Shown: positions 12,161 through 24,421 of the stretch, piece by piece
Position numbering within the stretch: the stretch's first letter is position 1
How the letters are laid out: every line of letters begins with the position of its first letter
From: Apium graveolens
Taxonomy: Eukaryota > Streptophyta > Magnoliopsida > Apiales > Apiaceae
DNA: 64,000 nucleotides
NCBI RefSeq assembly: GCF_009905375.1
Contig: NC_133656.1
Span: forward strand, 234,927,111-234,991,110
Direction: 5' to 3'
Translations under genes and position numbers: made by a program
Notes under the pieces: generated by a model
What the model was told of the DNA's origin: nothing
Databases searched by the model: none
The model's input: only the letters and a program-made list of their open reading frames with translations

Positions 12161-12267
12161 CTGATTACATTTATATTCTTTATTTTTATCTTTCTCAAAG
12201 CAATTTCTCTAACTTCTTTTTCCTAAAAGCAAAAACTCTCTCTCTGTAACTAATCTCAATCACAGCA

Positions 12268-15200
12268 ATGGAACCCGTAGTCAAAATCATGTCTTCAACT
12301 GGGTTTGTTTATGAAAAGAACAACTTTATGGCTCTGGTGAACAAGCAAATTCCGGCATCTGAAGACTATCACAAGATTATGGACTTCATACTAAACTGCA
12401 AATTGAGCTATGTCATGCTTGAGTCCCCAACCATTTACTGTGAGGTTGTCGAGGAAATTTGGACTATAGATGTGTTCAACTCAAAGGACAAGACTATTAC
12501 CTTCACTCTCAAAGGTAATGAACACTATGTTAACTGTGATGCAATTGAAAAGTATTTTAAATTGCCTAAAAATAACACACTTGCTCCACACACAGACACT
12601 GATGTGAGTAACATGCCAGTTTCTATGGGTTATGCCCTTGATGCCACTAAATTAGGTGATGTTAGGAGACTAGGTCTTACAAAAGAATGGAGTTTTCTGT
12701 GTGATTCATTTATCAAGGTATTTTCTGGAAAAATAAGTAATTTTTATGCTGTATCTTACTCAATTATTCACATGCTTTACATGCTTCTTAGTGATAAGTA
12801 TTTCAATTTTAGCACTTCTGTCATTTATGAGATAGGGAGTAAACTGGGAGATATTAAGAAGAGGTCTAAGAATATCTATTATGCTAGATTTTTCATGATG
12901 CTAGCTAATTTTGTTTCTGAGAATCTCACCATTGAGAACCCAACAAACAAGTTAGCTTGTTGGGTCCAAGAGAGGAGAATTATTGCTAACTTGAACAGGG
13001 CAAATCATCACAAGGACATTGCTCTTGTGTACATGCCAATCATGGAACAGCCTCAGGTAAGTGAGGTAAATGTCTCTGTCTCTACTACTACTTCTCAACC
13101 ACCTGATCTTTGGGGATACACAGGGTGAACACACAGTACCTACTACAGTCAAAGACTCAGTACATGCACCATCTCAAAGTCAGGATGATGTGGCTCCAAT
13201 AAATGTGGAGTCACATCCAAAATCTTCAATAATTGAAGCACCTAACACCAAACTCACCCACACATTCACGGGATGTTGATATGATTTATACATCAATTCC
13301 TGATTCTCCATCTCTAACTCTCATGGAGAAGCCAAAAATCCAAGCAAGTGAGCATCATCTTTTAGATGATTTGTTGGCTCACTTGCCATTTCTTTCTGAG
13401 TCTACTGAAACATCTGTGCAAAATCTCAAATCAATCACCACAGATTCAAAAGTAGTCTCTACTCCAAACTCTTTCATTTCCACTATTTCAACGGATATTG
13501 TTCATCCGTTGACAAGTAATTGTATCTCGATGGATGTGCTTAACAGCAGTCATCCATTGACAACCTCAACTACTATTTCAACGGATATTCTTCATCCGTT
13601 GAACATCACTGCACCACTTCAAACTTCAACAATTGTTACAAGTGCAGATGATCTAGTAGTTGTACAATCACTCTACTGAAGGAAGGGAGTGAATTGAGTG
13701 AGAGGTTGAGTTGCTCTCAGGCAAAAGGAGAGGAAAATAGTGAAAATCTGCAAGTTATTTCTTCCAGCTTGGCAAAAGTGAGTAAGGGGAGTTCCCCCTT
13801 AGTAGGTGAAGGTGAAGGTGTGAGGGTGGGGAGCCCTTTATGGAAAAACAGAGAGAACTTGAGAGAAAAGCAGGTACAGGAGATATAAGGATGGAAGCCA
13901 TTGCTAGTGAGTCAATAAATGTCAGTGATGCAGAAAAAGAGAGACTGTTTCAGCAAGAATATCAAGCTGTAATAGATTCTATCTCTTTGGATGCTGAGAC
14001 ATTTACCCATCTTGTTCCATCATATCAAATTCTAGCTGGACAGGGCAATGAGGATGCTGAGAAGATATTGAACTTGGTGCACACTATTGCCTCTATGCAA
14101 AGGGCCAAAGATGTCATCACAGTCATGCCACCCACAGCTGGTGATGATGTTGATTATCAAACTGGTGGTTTTGAGGATCTTTTTGGGGATGAAGATGATG
14201 ATGGAGAGGAGTTCATGGACATAGGGGGAGAAGCAGGCCCTAGCTCAAGATCAAGCATACCATCTTGGTTATTTTCCAAAGCATGTGATGAGCACCATTT
14301 CAAGTTCACTCTTTCTCACATCATTCAGCAAACTGAGACAGCTCTTCAAACTGCTACGAATACCAACACCAAGAGTCTTATACAAGCACATTTGCACTCT
14401 CTTCAACTATATCAAATTCAATCTCTCAAACAAAATCAGGATGTCACTGAACTGAAAATTGAAATTGATCAAATCAAAAAGGATGTAACTGAGAGATTGG
14501 ATGCCAAGTTTCCTAGCACAACTATGCTAAACATCAACAGTCAATTAAGGAAGAATTCAGATCTAACCAGCAAGGTGGATTCCTTAGACAAAAGGCTCAA
14601 AACCCTGGAAACTTCCATTACGGAAATTCATCTCCATCAAGCCCAACAAACTCTGCTACTTCAAAAACTGGTGGATGCACAGACCTCAACCTCCACTCAA
14701 CTTGATGCTAACAAAAAGGGGGAGAAAGATATTATTCTAGTTAGCCAAGGGGAGTCAACAAGTGAGGGGGAGCAAGTGCTCAAAATTCAAGTAAGCAAAG
14801 TAATTATTCCAGAAGTTACTTTCCCAAAGCCACCGGCCTTGGACATCATTGATATGTTCAAGATAGCAGCTGGTAAGTTGGAATCATATGAAAATTTTAA
14901 AAATCTTGATGTTGCAGCAGTTGAGCAAGAACTGGATGCAAAGTGGAAGAAAATTGATGAAGAAATTGTAAAGAAGTTTGGTCTAATTGAGAAGAAAGAC
15001 AAAGTCTTCTCTCACTTCTCTCAATTGAGACAAATTTCAATCAATGAAATGAGCCTAGGGAGCATGGAAAGAGGTTAACCCCCATCAATCAAGTCTCCAA
15101 AGGCCAGTGTGATTTTTAAGCCACAAAGAAATTATTCAAAGAATTCAGACAAAAATCCACTGGACCTAACCTATGAAACCCCTAGGCCAGATGAAAAGAA

Positions 15201-16363
15201 GCTGTTTGGAAGGTCTATAGCTTTCTTCAAAGATTCTAGAGACTCGGTGCTAAAGAAAAGGATTGCTAAAATTTACAGAAATGGTAAACTAATCTGTGTG
15301 GTGGCTGGACATCCACAATTTGCAGAGGCTAAGAAAGAGGAAAAGGTGAGGCTCAAACAGCAACAAAAGCAAGCTGCTTTAGATGCCAAGAACCAAGCCA
15401 AGGAGCCTGCAATCACAGAAGCTGCATTGTCAACTGAGACATCTAAGAATCTGGATGAAGGAAAGAAAGAAGAACCAAAGCAGATAAAGAGAAAGATTAG
15501 ATACAAGATCTATACAAAGAGGAATATAGATTTTGATGAAGACAAGGAAGATTACATGTCAGCCCAATCTACAACCACAAGCCAATCAGTCACACCTACT
15601 GTGAAGGAGGCTGAGTTCAAGGTTGATCCTAATATCACATTTCATGGTGATCATGTTGTTCCAAAGGATGAGCCCATAGATTAGGACAGCCTGCCTATTC
15701 CTGATCTAAACCTTCCTATCTTTGCCAAACAAAGGAAGACAAAGACAAGAGCAGTCAAAACAGTCAAGCCTACTAATCTTCAACCTAAATATTTGTCCAA
15801 ACCCAAACCTACTATCAACAAAGTAGATCAACTCTTCATATATGATATCAAAGAATTTTCAAACATAAATCTCTATCTTGATGAGCTTAAAGAAGACAGA
15901 TCTATTGATGCCTACAAGCACCTTCCAGAAACTAGTCTTCAGGTACAAGGGTGGTAAAGAGATTACATGGCCACTTCACAGAATTCTCAATGAAGGTTAT
16001 TCAACTTTAGTGACTGTCTTCTCCTCAATCAAGAAAAACTTTGGATTCAACATAGTTGCCAAGAAAATGGCACTAAACAAGATTGAGGAAATAAGAAATA
16101 GCTGGAGAGGATCAAATGCACTTCCAAGAGTATTGACTATTCCCTTCACTGGAGATAGGGTGCATTTGAGACCATACTGAATTATAGAGTTCAAGGATAA
16201 AAAGAACATTAGAAGATTCTTCAGACTGGAAGATCAGCTAAAAATTGCAAGCAATGAAACTCTAAAAGAAATGCAAGAAAAGCTGAATCTAACAAATAAT
16301 GAAGAATCAGAATTTTTCAAAAAACTCCAATATCAGATTGAAGAGAATGGTGTGAAGCTGTGA
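12268..16363 (+). pseudogene. Extra gene downstream of copia B pol (tail protein, function unknown)
   Basis: The start ATG 12268 gives MEPVVKIMSSTGFVYEKNN. An intact 286-residue N-terminal block ends at 13128. The rest is scattered over frames: 13070-13279, 13233-13679, 13840-15078 (coiled-coil-like, acidic cluster near 14190-14230), 15109-15684, 15878-16180, then remnants to about 16363. In-frame stops include 15076-15078 and 15682-15684. The N-terminal block is globular and Cys/Leu-rich. The middle is Ser/Thr/Pro-rich with repeated 'TISTDI(V/L)HPL' phrases made by the 9-mer repeats, and the C-terminal part is Lys/Glu-rich. I recognise it as the kind of large extra protein carried after pol by some plant copia elements, sometimes called envelope-like. 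No signal peptide or membrane segment is seen, so I do not call it an envelope. Confidence 0.6.
13488..13602 (+). repeat. Hairpin-forming 9-mer pairs in the copia B extra gene
   Basis: TCAACGGAT at 13488-13496 faces ATCCGTTGA at 13504-13512 across a 7-base loop. The same pair recurs at 13578-13586 and 13594-13602. A diverged pair, TCGATGGAT (13527-13535) and ATCCATTGA (13552-13560), lies between them. The repeats sit inside the reading frame and give a repeated peptide phrase. Confidence 0.85.
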
Positions 16364-16500
16364 AAGAAGTCAAAGCAATCAAGGAAATGATCTTAATTTG
16401 CTCAGTCTAGGGGAGCACCTTGAAAATAATCTGTAAGACTCTCTACAAATCTCTCTTTGCGAGAATTTTCAATAAATTGCAGCACTTGTAAATTTTATCT

Positions 16501-16870
16501 ACCTTATTTCATTCTGTATTCATAGAGTGTTTTGGTATTTTATAGGGCGCGTATTTCCTCTTGAGTAGTATATGATTAGTTGGGGCGGGAAATCATAATT
16601 GCTTAATTCATGCTTGTGGGGGTATACCCTGGATGTTTTTAGTTATTTGACTAATACAACATATTTTCTTTAGTATAATTTTAGTTAATCATTCTCTCAA
16701 TTTTTATTGTGTTACTTGTTTAGTTAAATCGAGTCAAGAATTACTAATGATTGATACCTTTGTCTCCATGGGATTGACTCTGACTTACCCTACTACATAG
16801 TTAGAAGGATTTATTTGGAATTATTATTTGATAGGCAAGCGACAGCCTTATCAGTGAGCTCATTTACCTA
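16501..16870 (+). other. Possible LTR-retrotransposon fragment
   Basis: The phrases 'ccatgggattgactctgacttaccctactacatag' (in part) and 'gataggcaagcgacagcctt' resemble the 3' part of LTRs or leader regions of large plant Ty3/gypsy elements. No TG/CA ends, primer site or coding part is visible. Weak call. Confidence 0.25.
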
Positions 16871-18926
16871 TTAAACAAATGCACGATACTGGATATACCA
16901 AATTGGGTACCAAAATAAATTCTCATGTGACGACGATGGTAATTGGTCATACTCAGTATAATCCAGGAATTAAGATAGATCACATATTATTTTAGGAAGA
17001 TCCAAAATAAAGGAAATTTTTTAGAAAATATCACAATTTTAAGAAAGATAATCGAAAACATCATGATCCGGGTATTACATGAATTTTATCGTATAGTAAT
17101 TTTGAGTATTTTTGGAAAACACACAGGAGATAAGCAAATCTATGTACAACATACAATATAGGAAATATTCTGCTTATGGTTGTGGATAAGTCAGCTCAAA
17201 GCTTATGTCCTGGGAATGCCATCAACATCTTTACCAAACTTTTCTCGGACATCTCGGTGACCTAAGCCCACGCTCCAGAATTTGATGCTCATTTGTGAAG
17301 AGTCCCATCACTCCCCAGGACCACTAATTTCATTTGAAATTCCAGAAGCAGCTTCAACGCTAGAAGGCTTGAACTTTATTTCAACCTTTTTCGTCTGTAT
17401 ACAAAATATTTACCCACTCAATGAATCAATGTAGGAACCAGGTACAGAAGATTTGTTATTAGGAAACAAAACTTACCAGCATTGAGTGGTATAATTATGC
17501 GTTAAGACGAAGAGCCGAAATGGCTCTAGATCTAGACATCCCATCCCCCTTTGACATCATATATGTTTACCTTGTTCCCTCCAGCGGCTGTCATAAATAT
17601 CTTTAAGACTTCAATTGCTCACAAAATGTGATTATAATAGTTTACGGATAATGAACAGTAAATCTGATTAATATGATTAAAATTAAAAAAAATTACCTGC
17701 AAATATCACTGGTCGTAGATTTTTGGAGCATTTTCTTCATTGCTTACTGCAATAAATGTATAAATTTAAACCAAAAATACTAAATGTATTTCTATTTTAT
17801 AATATTTTGAAGGAGATTGCTTACCGATAAAATTAGGGTTCTTGCCATTATACAAGAAAAAGTAAGGTGAAAATTTCAAAATCATAAACAATAAACCACT
17901 CTAATATGAAAGGATACAATTCTTCTTCGATTTAAGAGTATACGATTTTTGATGGTGTTAATACATATGTGATGAAAAGTCTGTGAAGTAAAGATATTAT
18001 AGAGGAAATTTGATTTGGAAAAGAATAAACAACAAAGATCGGAGAAAATTGGATAGGATGCAACAAAATATTATACTTGGTAAAGAGCGAAGGAAAATAT
18101 ATGAGATTAGAGAGGGGGATATATAAAATGATACCAAATAATGGGGGATATATATGATAATGTAGAATGATGGACAACGGTAGAGTTATGCGATATTTTA
18201 GTGTGATGGAATGAAGAAAAAGATATGGGACTTGTTTCTCTTTATAAAGGAGATTGAAATGATATATGGGATTTTTTAGTGAGGATCTAGAACAATCTGG
18301 ATGAACTAGAAATTTCTAGAAGGTAAATGACATCTAGAGTGTAATAAATTATATAATATTTTACTGTATTTTTTTATCCAGGATCGAGATTTGAGAACAA
18401 TCGAACGATGCGAATGAACTAGAAGTTTCTTGAAATAAATGACAGTTATGCTGTAATAAATTAAGTTGTGTTATGTATGTATACACACTTGACACGAAAT
18501 TTCTTAATTTGCATATCTTACAAAATTCTTGAATACATCAATATCAATACACGATACACTAGTGTTAGGATTCACCAAAATTATGAAAATAAATAGGAGA
18601 TATTATCCTAAAAAAATTAATCTCATTGTCTTTGACTAATTTTTTTCTTTGAGTACATAGTTTATTTTAAATTAGAATCTAGTTGAGCATATACATTATT
18701 CAATTCAATTGATAAATTTTATTAAAAATTTCATTTTCTCCCTTACCTTTCCTTGAATAAAAAACCCAATTTAACAACTTGAAAACCTTGTAGACGTCAA
18801 GTTGATAAAAAAAATTGTGTGACTTCATTCAAGGCTGTAATTTTTACGCAAAGCTTAAGCTAGAAGATGTCTTTTTCCTGTAGCTTGTTCTTAAACAAAG
18901 TTTTGATTAAGGAAATGTAAAGTAGC
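16871..18926. other. Unannotated AT-rich DNA
   Basis: No gene is supported. A less AT-rich patch at about 17190-17770 could be a decayed gene fragment on the minus strand. Short readings such as TAAGGNKVNIYDV (about 17550-17595) are flanked by GT/AG-like junctions, but no family could be assigned. The last five bases, GTAGC at 18922-18926, are the left target-site duplication of the following array. Confidence 0.4.
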
Positions 18927-21900
18927 TGTGATATCCCGTATTTTCAGAATTATTATTATTAATATTTGAATATGTTTATGTGATTTTCTGATTTAGAAGG
19001 AATAAAATGGTGGATATTTTATTCCTATTTGACGAGTTTGTGTTATTAATTGGTAATGTGCTAATTGTTGAGTGTTATATCGGTCCTTGTTAATATCTGA
19101 AAATATTTTCTTAAATGTATTAATTTCAAAAGTTTATTTGAAACCCGATCATTTATTGATATCGGTAAATTGAGTTCGTTTAGTAATATTAGGGATTGGA
19201 TGGATATTATGTCTGCTATGTGTTGTATGTAATATTAATTGTGTGTGACTTAGTTGTGATTGAGGATTATTTGTATTATTAATTACTGAATCGTATCGTT
19301 TTGTTTTTGTCTTTAAAAGTGATTTTATTGAAAATCTAATTTCATAAATATTTAAATTATCTTTCAAAAATATTTTTATGACTTTATAATTACAATAATT
19401 ATTTTTGGGATTTTATAAAATTTAGAAATCATTATTTCATCAATTATTTAGCCCTGTGTGATTTTCTGATTTCATTTATTTGTAAAATTCGTATTTAATT
19501 CCAAAATTCATCAAAAATTATGAAACTCATATTTATTTAAGTTTGGAATATTCTGAGAATTTTAAAATTATTTTGGAATTTTTTGGGATTAATTTCACTG
19601 GCGCATTGATTCGTTTAATTGCTAAAAGCGGGTATAAATTGCGTTTCAAAAATTATTTTAAAATTTCGAAATTTATGTTTTTATAAACTTCGGGATATTT
19701 GTAATATTTTAAGACTATTTTTGTAATTTTCTGAATTTGTTTCAAGTGCAGCTCAGTTCATTAAATTGTGTAATGCGGGTATAACGCGCAAGTCAAAAAT
19801 GCTTTAAAAATTATAAAAATTTTATTTTATTAGTTTTTAATTATTCTGAGAATTTTAGAATTTGTTTGGTAATTTTCTGATTTTATTTACCAGCGCGTTT
19901 ATTCGATAAGTTGAGAAATGCGGGGCAAAACAAAATTTTCAGATATAAATAAGGATATGTTGCTGTGATCTGTTGAAAAAAAAACAAAAAAAAACAAAAG
20001 AAGAAAACGTGGCAGGAGGCCACCACCCCCACCTGCCACCCGTGAACAACAAACCCCCCCCCCCCACATTTGAGCTAAACAGTCCCTCTCCCCATTCTCT
20101 GTCTCTCTGTTTCTCCGTATATTTATTTACTTTAAATTTTCAAAAATTCATATCTTACAAACCGTTCATCCAAATTTCAATTGTTATATATATAAACGAT
20201 CAGCGCTTCGATACCTACGCATAGGTATATATATTGCAAGGTTTTGAGAAGAAAAATTGCGGGGCATATTTCCGTTATATTTTCGTTTTAATTTATTTTC
20301 GGGGCGTAGAAACAGAGTTTGGAGGTGGTGATTACTCCACATGGTATCTCAGAGTGTATATGTCTATGACCATTAATTTCGGATTTTTCTGGAGATATTT
20401 TCCGGACATCAGATTTTCTCTTCGGGTTGATCAGAATTTATTTTGGGTAACGATTCCGAAATTCCGCCTTCGTACTTGTGTATATTATAGCATGTTAGTG
20501 TTTATATATTTATTTCATAATTTTTAGAAATTGTTGGAGAAGTCACTTTTGGTCCGAGTTTTGGTTCAGGTGGCCGTGTTATTCATTTCTGGAGTGTTTA
20601 TATGCGTAAATATAAATTATTGTGTTGATTGTTGTTGGTTGTGTCGATATGATATCGACTGGCAGTCCGAGAAATAGAGGAGGTGCTGTCCAATTTCCAA
20701 GAAAATATTATTTTAAATTATTTTACAGGCTCAATAATTCTTATAAAATTATTTCGAGTGTTCGAGCACTATTATTTAGTTATAAATGATTCGGAGACTT
20801 GTTTTAATTCCGAAAAATGTTCAAAAAATCATATTAAATAAACCGTTCGTCCGTTTAATACGAAACGAACGCGTACAGACTCAGAAAAATATTCCGCTTT
20901 CATTAAAAATACTTTCGAGACCCAAATCCTTTTTGTTTCGAAAGGTCGTTTGTTTTACAAGTTATTCAGAGTCGATTATTGATCGAAAAATCATATTTTT
21001 GACCTGATTTCAGTTTTAAACATATCGAGTCGACCCTTTTGACGAACTGAGTCATATGTGATATGAATTAAGTGATACATGAGTTATGTGCTTATGTGCT
21101 ATGTGAATTATGTGTGTGTGTGGATTAAGAGTCCTGTGTTTGTCTGTTATATTTATATGTGGGCTATCGTATGGGTAGACGATAGGGTTTTGACGCGCCG
21201 TTCGTCAAGTAATTATCATTTAGACAATTAAAGTTGTATCTTTTAATTATAGATGCGGATCATTCGAGTTGATCAGGACAAGACGTTGGATAAAGAATGA
21301 GATGGAATGGTATTGGGCATCTGGCTTCTAGCAATCGCAGGAGCAGCATATCAGTCAAGTGTTGAAAAGAAGGACGGTGATGTTTTAAGACAGAATTTCA
21401 GAATAGATGCGTGTTTGTGAGTGTGACTAACTGCTAAAAACCCAAAGGCAAGTACCCCTGATTTCACTTATTGTTCAAGTGATGTTTATTTCGAATCACA
21501 GTATGCAAGTATCCCTATCATCACTTATTGTTCAAGTGATATTTATTTTAAATCTTTTGATGCAAGTATTGCTTTCCCTATTCTCAGTTTAGAATCGATA
21601 AATGTTTTACATATCGCTGAATTAAATAATTCTGTTTATGCAAGTATTCTTCCGTTATTCTATATTCAGAGTAGCTAAGTGATTTTACTTATCCAATTAT
21701 CGGATTTACAAATATTTTGGATTTTGAGAAAAGTGATTTGGTTGCGAATATTCCTACCCAAGAATTGGGGGAATAAAATTATTTCGGGTGTCAAGTATCA
21801 TGACCCCATTTCAATAAAAGGTTTTAAGATTGGATCATAATTGCGTAAGTGACCGGGACGGACGGTCCAGCGGAGGGCTATTTCTAAGTGCCATATGAAT

Positions 21901-23043
21901 ATTATGACACCATTTTGCCACAGGCTAGTTATGCCTTTTTGTTTGAGTACTCGTGTTTTTGGGGTCACGTTTCTATGAATCATGACCTTGTGCTATCACA
22001 CGGGCTGATCAGCATGTGATAGTACGTCCGTCGGAGAATGATCCTAATCTAAATTATCATATCATTTTTGATATTCATAGAATAAATAATTTATCAACTG
22101 ATTCTTTTTGGATTAAAAGTACTGATTCTGTTTTGGATTAAAAGTGAATTGTGGCTTTGATTCAGTTTCTGATTTTGTGGATACTTACGTTGTTGTTAAA
22201 TATTAAAGGTGGTATTAGTATAGATGATTGATGTTGACTTCAGTATGGGTGTTGTGAGCATCAAAGTTCGTATTGATATCTAATTTGATATGACAACAAA
22301 ATAAGTATTAATATTAAGAGTTGAGTTTTGAGTAAAGTTTATGATTCAATCCATAATCATTGTTTCATGTTATTGTGGTTTACGATATTTTCGTAAACAC
22401 TGTTTTACGAGTTTTATTCTCGTCAAGATTCAAAGTATTGCTGAAGCCTTTCGCTTGAAAATATCAAAAAGAGTTTATAATTCAGCAATTATGATTTTAA
22501 ATGTTCTGCTCTAATGCAGATATCGGTTTTATATCAAAAGACCCTATATATGCTATAATGATCTTGCTGAGCATTTCTTCCGCTCATACTTGCCTGTGTT
22601 TAAATTTAACCTCCAGTGAGGATTAGCTTGCGCTACTTAGCTGCGAAATTCGAGGAAGCAAAGAAGAAGCTCTTGGAAGGTGGTTGGTCCAGGGTTTGCG
22701 GACTAGTGTAAGTTTTATTGTGTAAAGTTATTTATATTAGATTATATTATAGTTGTATATTTTATTTGGGCCTAGTATACTTCATTTCGAAGTTATACTA
22801 GTGGGTTTAATTGTGAGTTGGAATTTATTGAAAAGAGTTTTAAAAGAAAGTGAGAAAAATTTATTTGTGGAATTTGGATATCTTGTTTCTAGAACTGTAA
22901 CCTTAAAAGATCTTGGATTAGTTTGGGGTCATTTATGATAAATATCTTCCGCTGACATTTATTATTTGATTTAACAGGTTATTTTGGATTGAGGTTTCAT
23001 CGTGATGACCAAATCCCCTGACCCCGGATTTGGGGGCGTTACA
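18927..23043 (+). repeat. LTR1 of the array (4117 bp)
   Basis: TG...CA ends. AT-rich 5' third, an A-block tract near 19976-20000 with two blocks separated by C, a C-run near 20055, and TATA-like 'ttatatatataaac' near 20182. Short repeats such as 'caagtgat(a/g)tttattt' lie near 21476-21545. Open stretches inside are not conserved coding genes: they recur only because the LTR recurs. Private C-to-T type changes, for example near 21417 and 23014, set it apart from LTR2 and LTR3. Confidence 0.9.
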
Positions 23044-24421
23044 GGTTGGTATCAGAGCTGAGGTTATAGTAAACTAGAAACGAGAGTGTGTAGGAGTGTG
23101 TATAGCTATGTGAGGACGTTTGAGCTCATATCGGGTTCCTGTTGGACTATTGAATATAGTACCAACGAATAAGTTAAGATAAGGCGTATTTGTTTGAGAT
23201 GATTGTGCTGAACTGGATGGAACTCCGGGAAGCTGCAAATTTCTATTGTGGAATCTTCCGAGACTACGATTCGACGACGATGGATATTATCGATATCCTT
23301 AGAATATGAAGAAGTATCTAGAATCGGATGACGAGTCAACAGAAGAGTTCAAATTCAAGATAAATATTAAGACTTTGGCAATACCTTCTCTTTCTATAAT
23401 TTCTTTTGGCTTCTCTCAAAAAGGGATATCTGTTAGAGGATATATTCCCTACCACTCATTTTCAATCATAACTATGTTTTAAATGTGCCAGAGGTTGTCA
23501 TGAAGCCTATTTTTCAGGTTTTGATAGCTCTGCTAAGTTATGAATATTTAACTTCCACTTTTCTTATTTGGTGGATAGTTTCTTGGTGATGTGACACCAC
23601 TTGCTCATTTTGGTGCCAGAATTTTGTTCTCTGGATTTCATTTCCTTCAGAAATATCAGTTTTGAAATCTTTTCAGTTTTATTCATTTGATTTTGAATTC
23701 TTTGATATTTTTATTCTGACTGAGATGAACAACCCTAATTATAGGGGAAACAAGGTATACCTGTCTGTGTGATAGGAGTTGGATGGGACACCATCACTTG
23801 TGTGTATTGTGAATACATGAAGGTTAACAACCTTTAGTAGTGTCTTAATTTGGACACGCAATACCAAGTTCGTTTGATCATATTGATCTCTCAGTTATTC
23901 TTTTATTTTAACAATACTTTTTCTCAAATTCAGATTTTGGTTCCGTTATGGTATCAAATTCTTTTCTTTTTGAAATTCCATGATTTTGTCATCCCAAACA
24001 TTCGAAGGTATGCCAATCAAGTTAAGCTGAGTTATCCTGGTCAAGTCAAAGCAGGGTTATGTGATGGGATTATCAAGAGCAACAGTGGATTGCAATGCGA
24101 TTAAAATATCAGGGGTGTATAGCGAATTCATTCTGTTTCTTTATTTCTCTATCTTTCTCTTTCTTTTCTTCCCTCTATCTTTCTCTCTATTCTTCTTTCT
24201 CGCAATCAGTAAAGCGATTCTATTGAGGAATTGGTCAAAGGATGTAGACGGAACAGTGGTACACAGTGAAGCTCCTGTAAAAGTTTTATTATACCAGGAA
24301 TACAATATTTGTTTAAGATTATGGAAAATTGAGGTTATTTGGAAATGGAAAGTTGGTTAGAAAACCCTAAGTGCTGTCTTCTGCTGATTCTGAGGACGGA
24401 ATCCTTATAAGGAGGGTAGAT
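23044..24421 (+). other. Body 1 of the array: primer site, non-coding interior, purine tract
   Basis: Primer-binding site TGGTATCAGAGC at 23047-23058, four bases after the LTR. The 1378-bp interior holds no recognisable gag, protease, RT or integrase. It has a CT-rich pyrimidine stretch near 24130-24200 and ends with a purine-rich tract (AAGGAGGGTAGA near 24408-24419) just before LTR2. Such a body is large-LTR, non-autonomous (LARD-like) in design. Confidence 0.85.

Larger units (their letters stand above)
7425..16500 (+). mobile_element. Ty1/copia retrotransposon, family B, 5'-truncated and decayed
   Basis: The order is partial gag (7425-8429), protease/integrase (8444-9733), linker and RT (9734-11226), RNase H (11227-11774), non-coding spacer with promoter-like signals (11775-12267), then an extra gene (12268-16363). 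The 5' LTR and the first half of gag are missing. No clear 3' LTR is seen, so both ends are approximate. Lesions are many: single-base indels and stop codons in every domain. The layout with a long gene after pol recalls the Sirevirus-type copia elements with an 'envelope-like' gene, but no membrane-protein features are visible. Confidence 0.8.

Noticed and set aside
12268..16363. Calling the copia B extra gene a viral envelope
   Set aside because: No signal peptide, membrane helix or cleavage motif can be seen. Position after pol alone is not enough.
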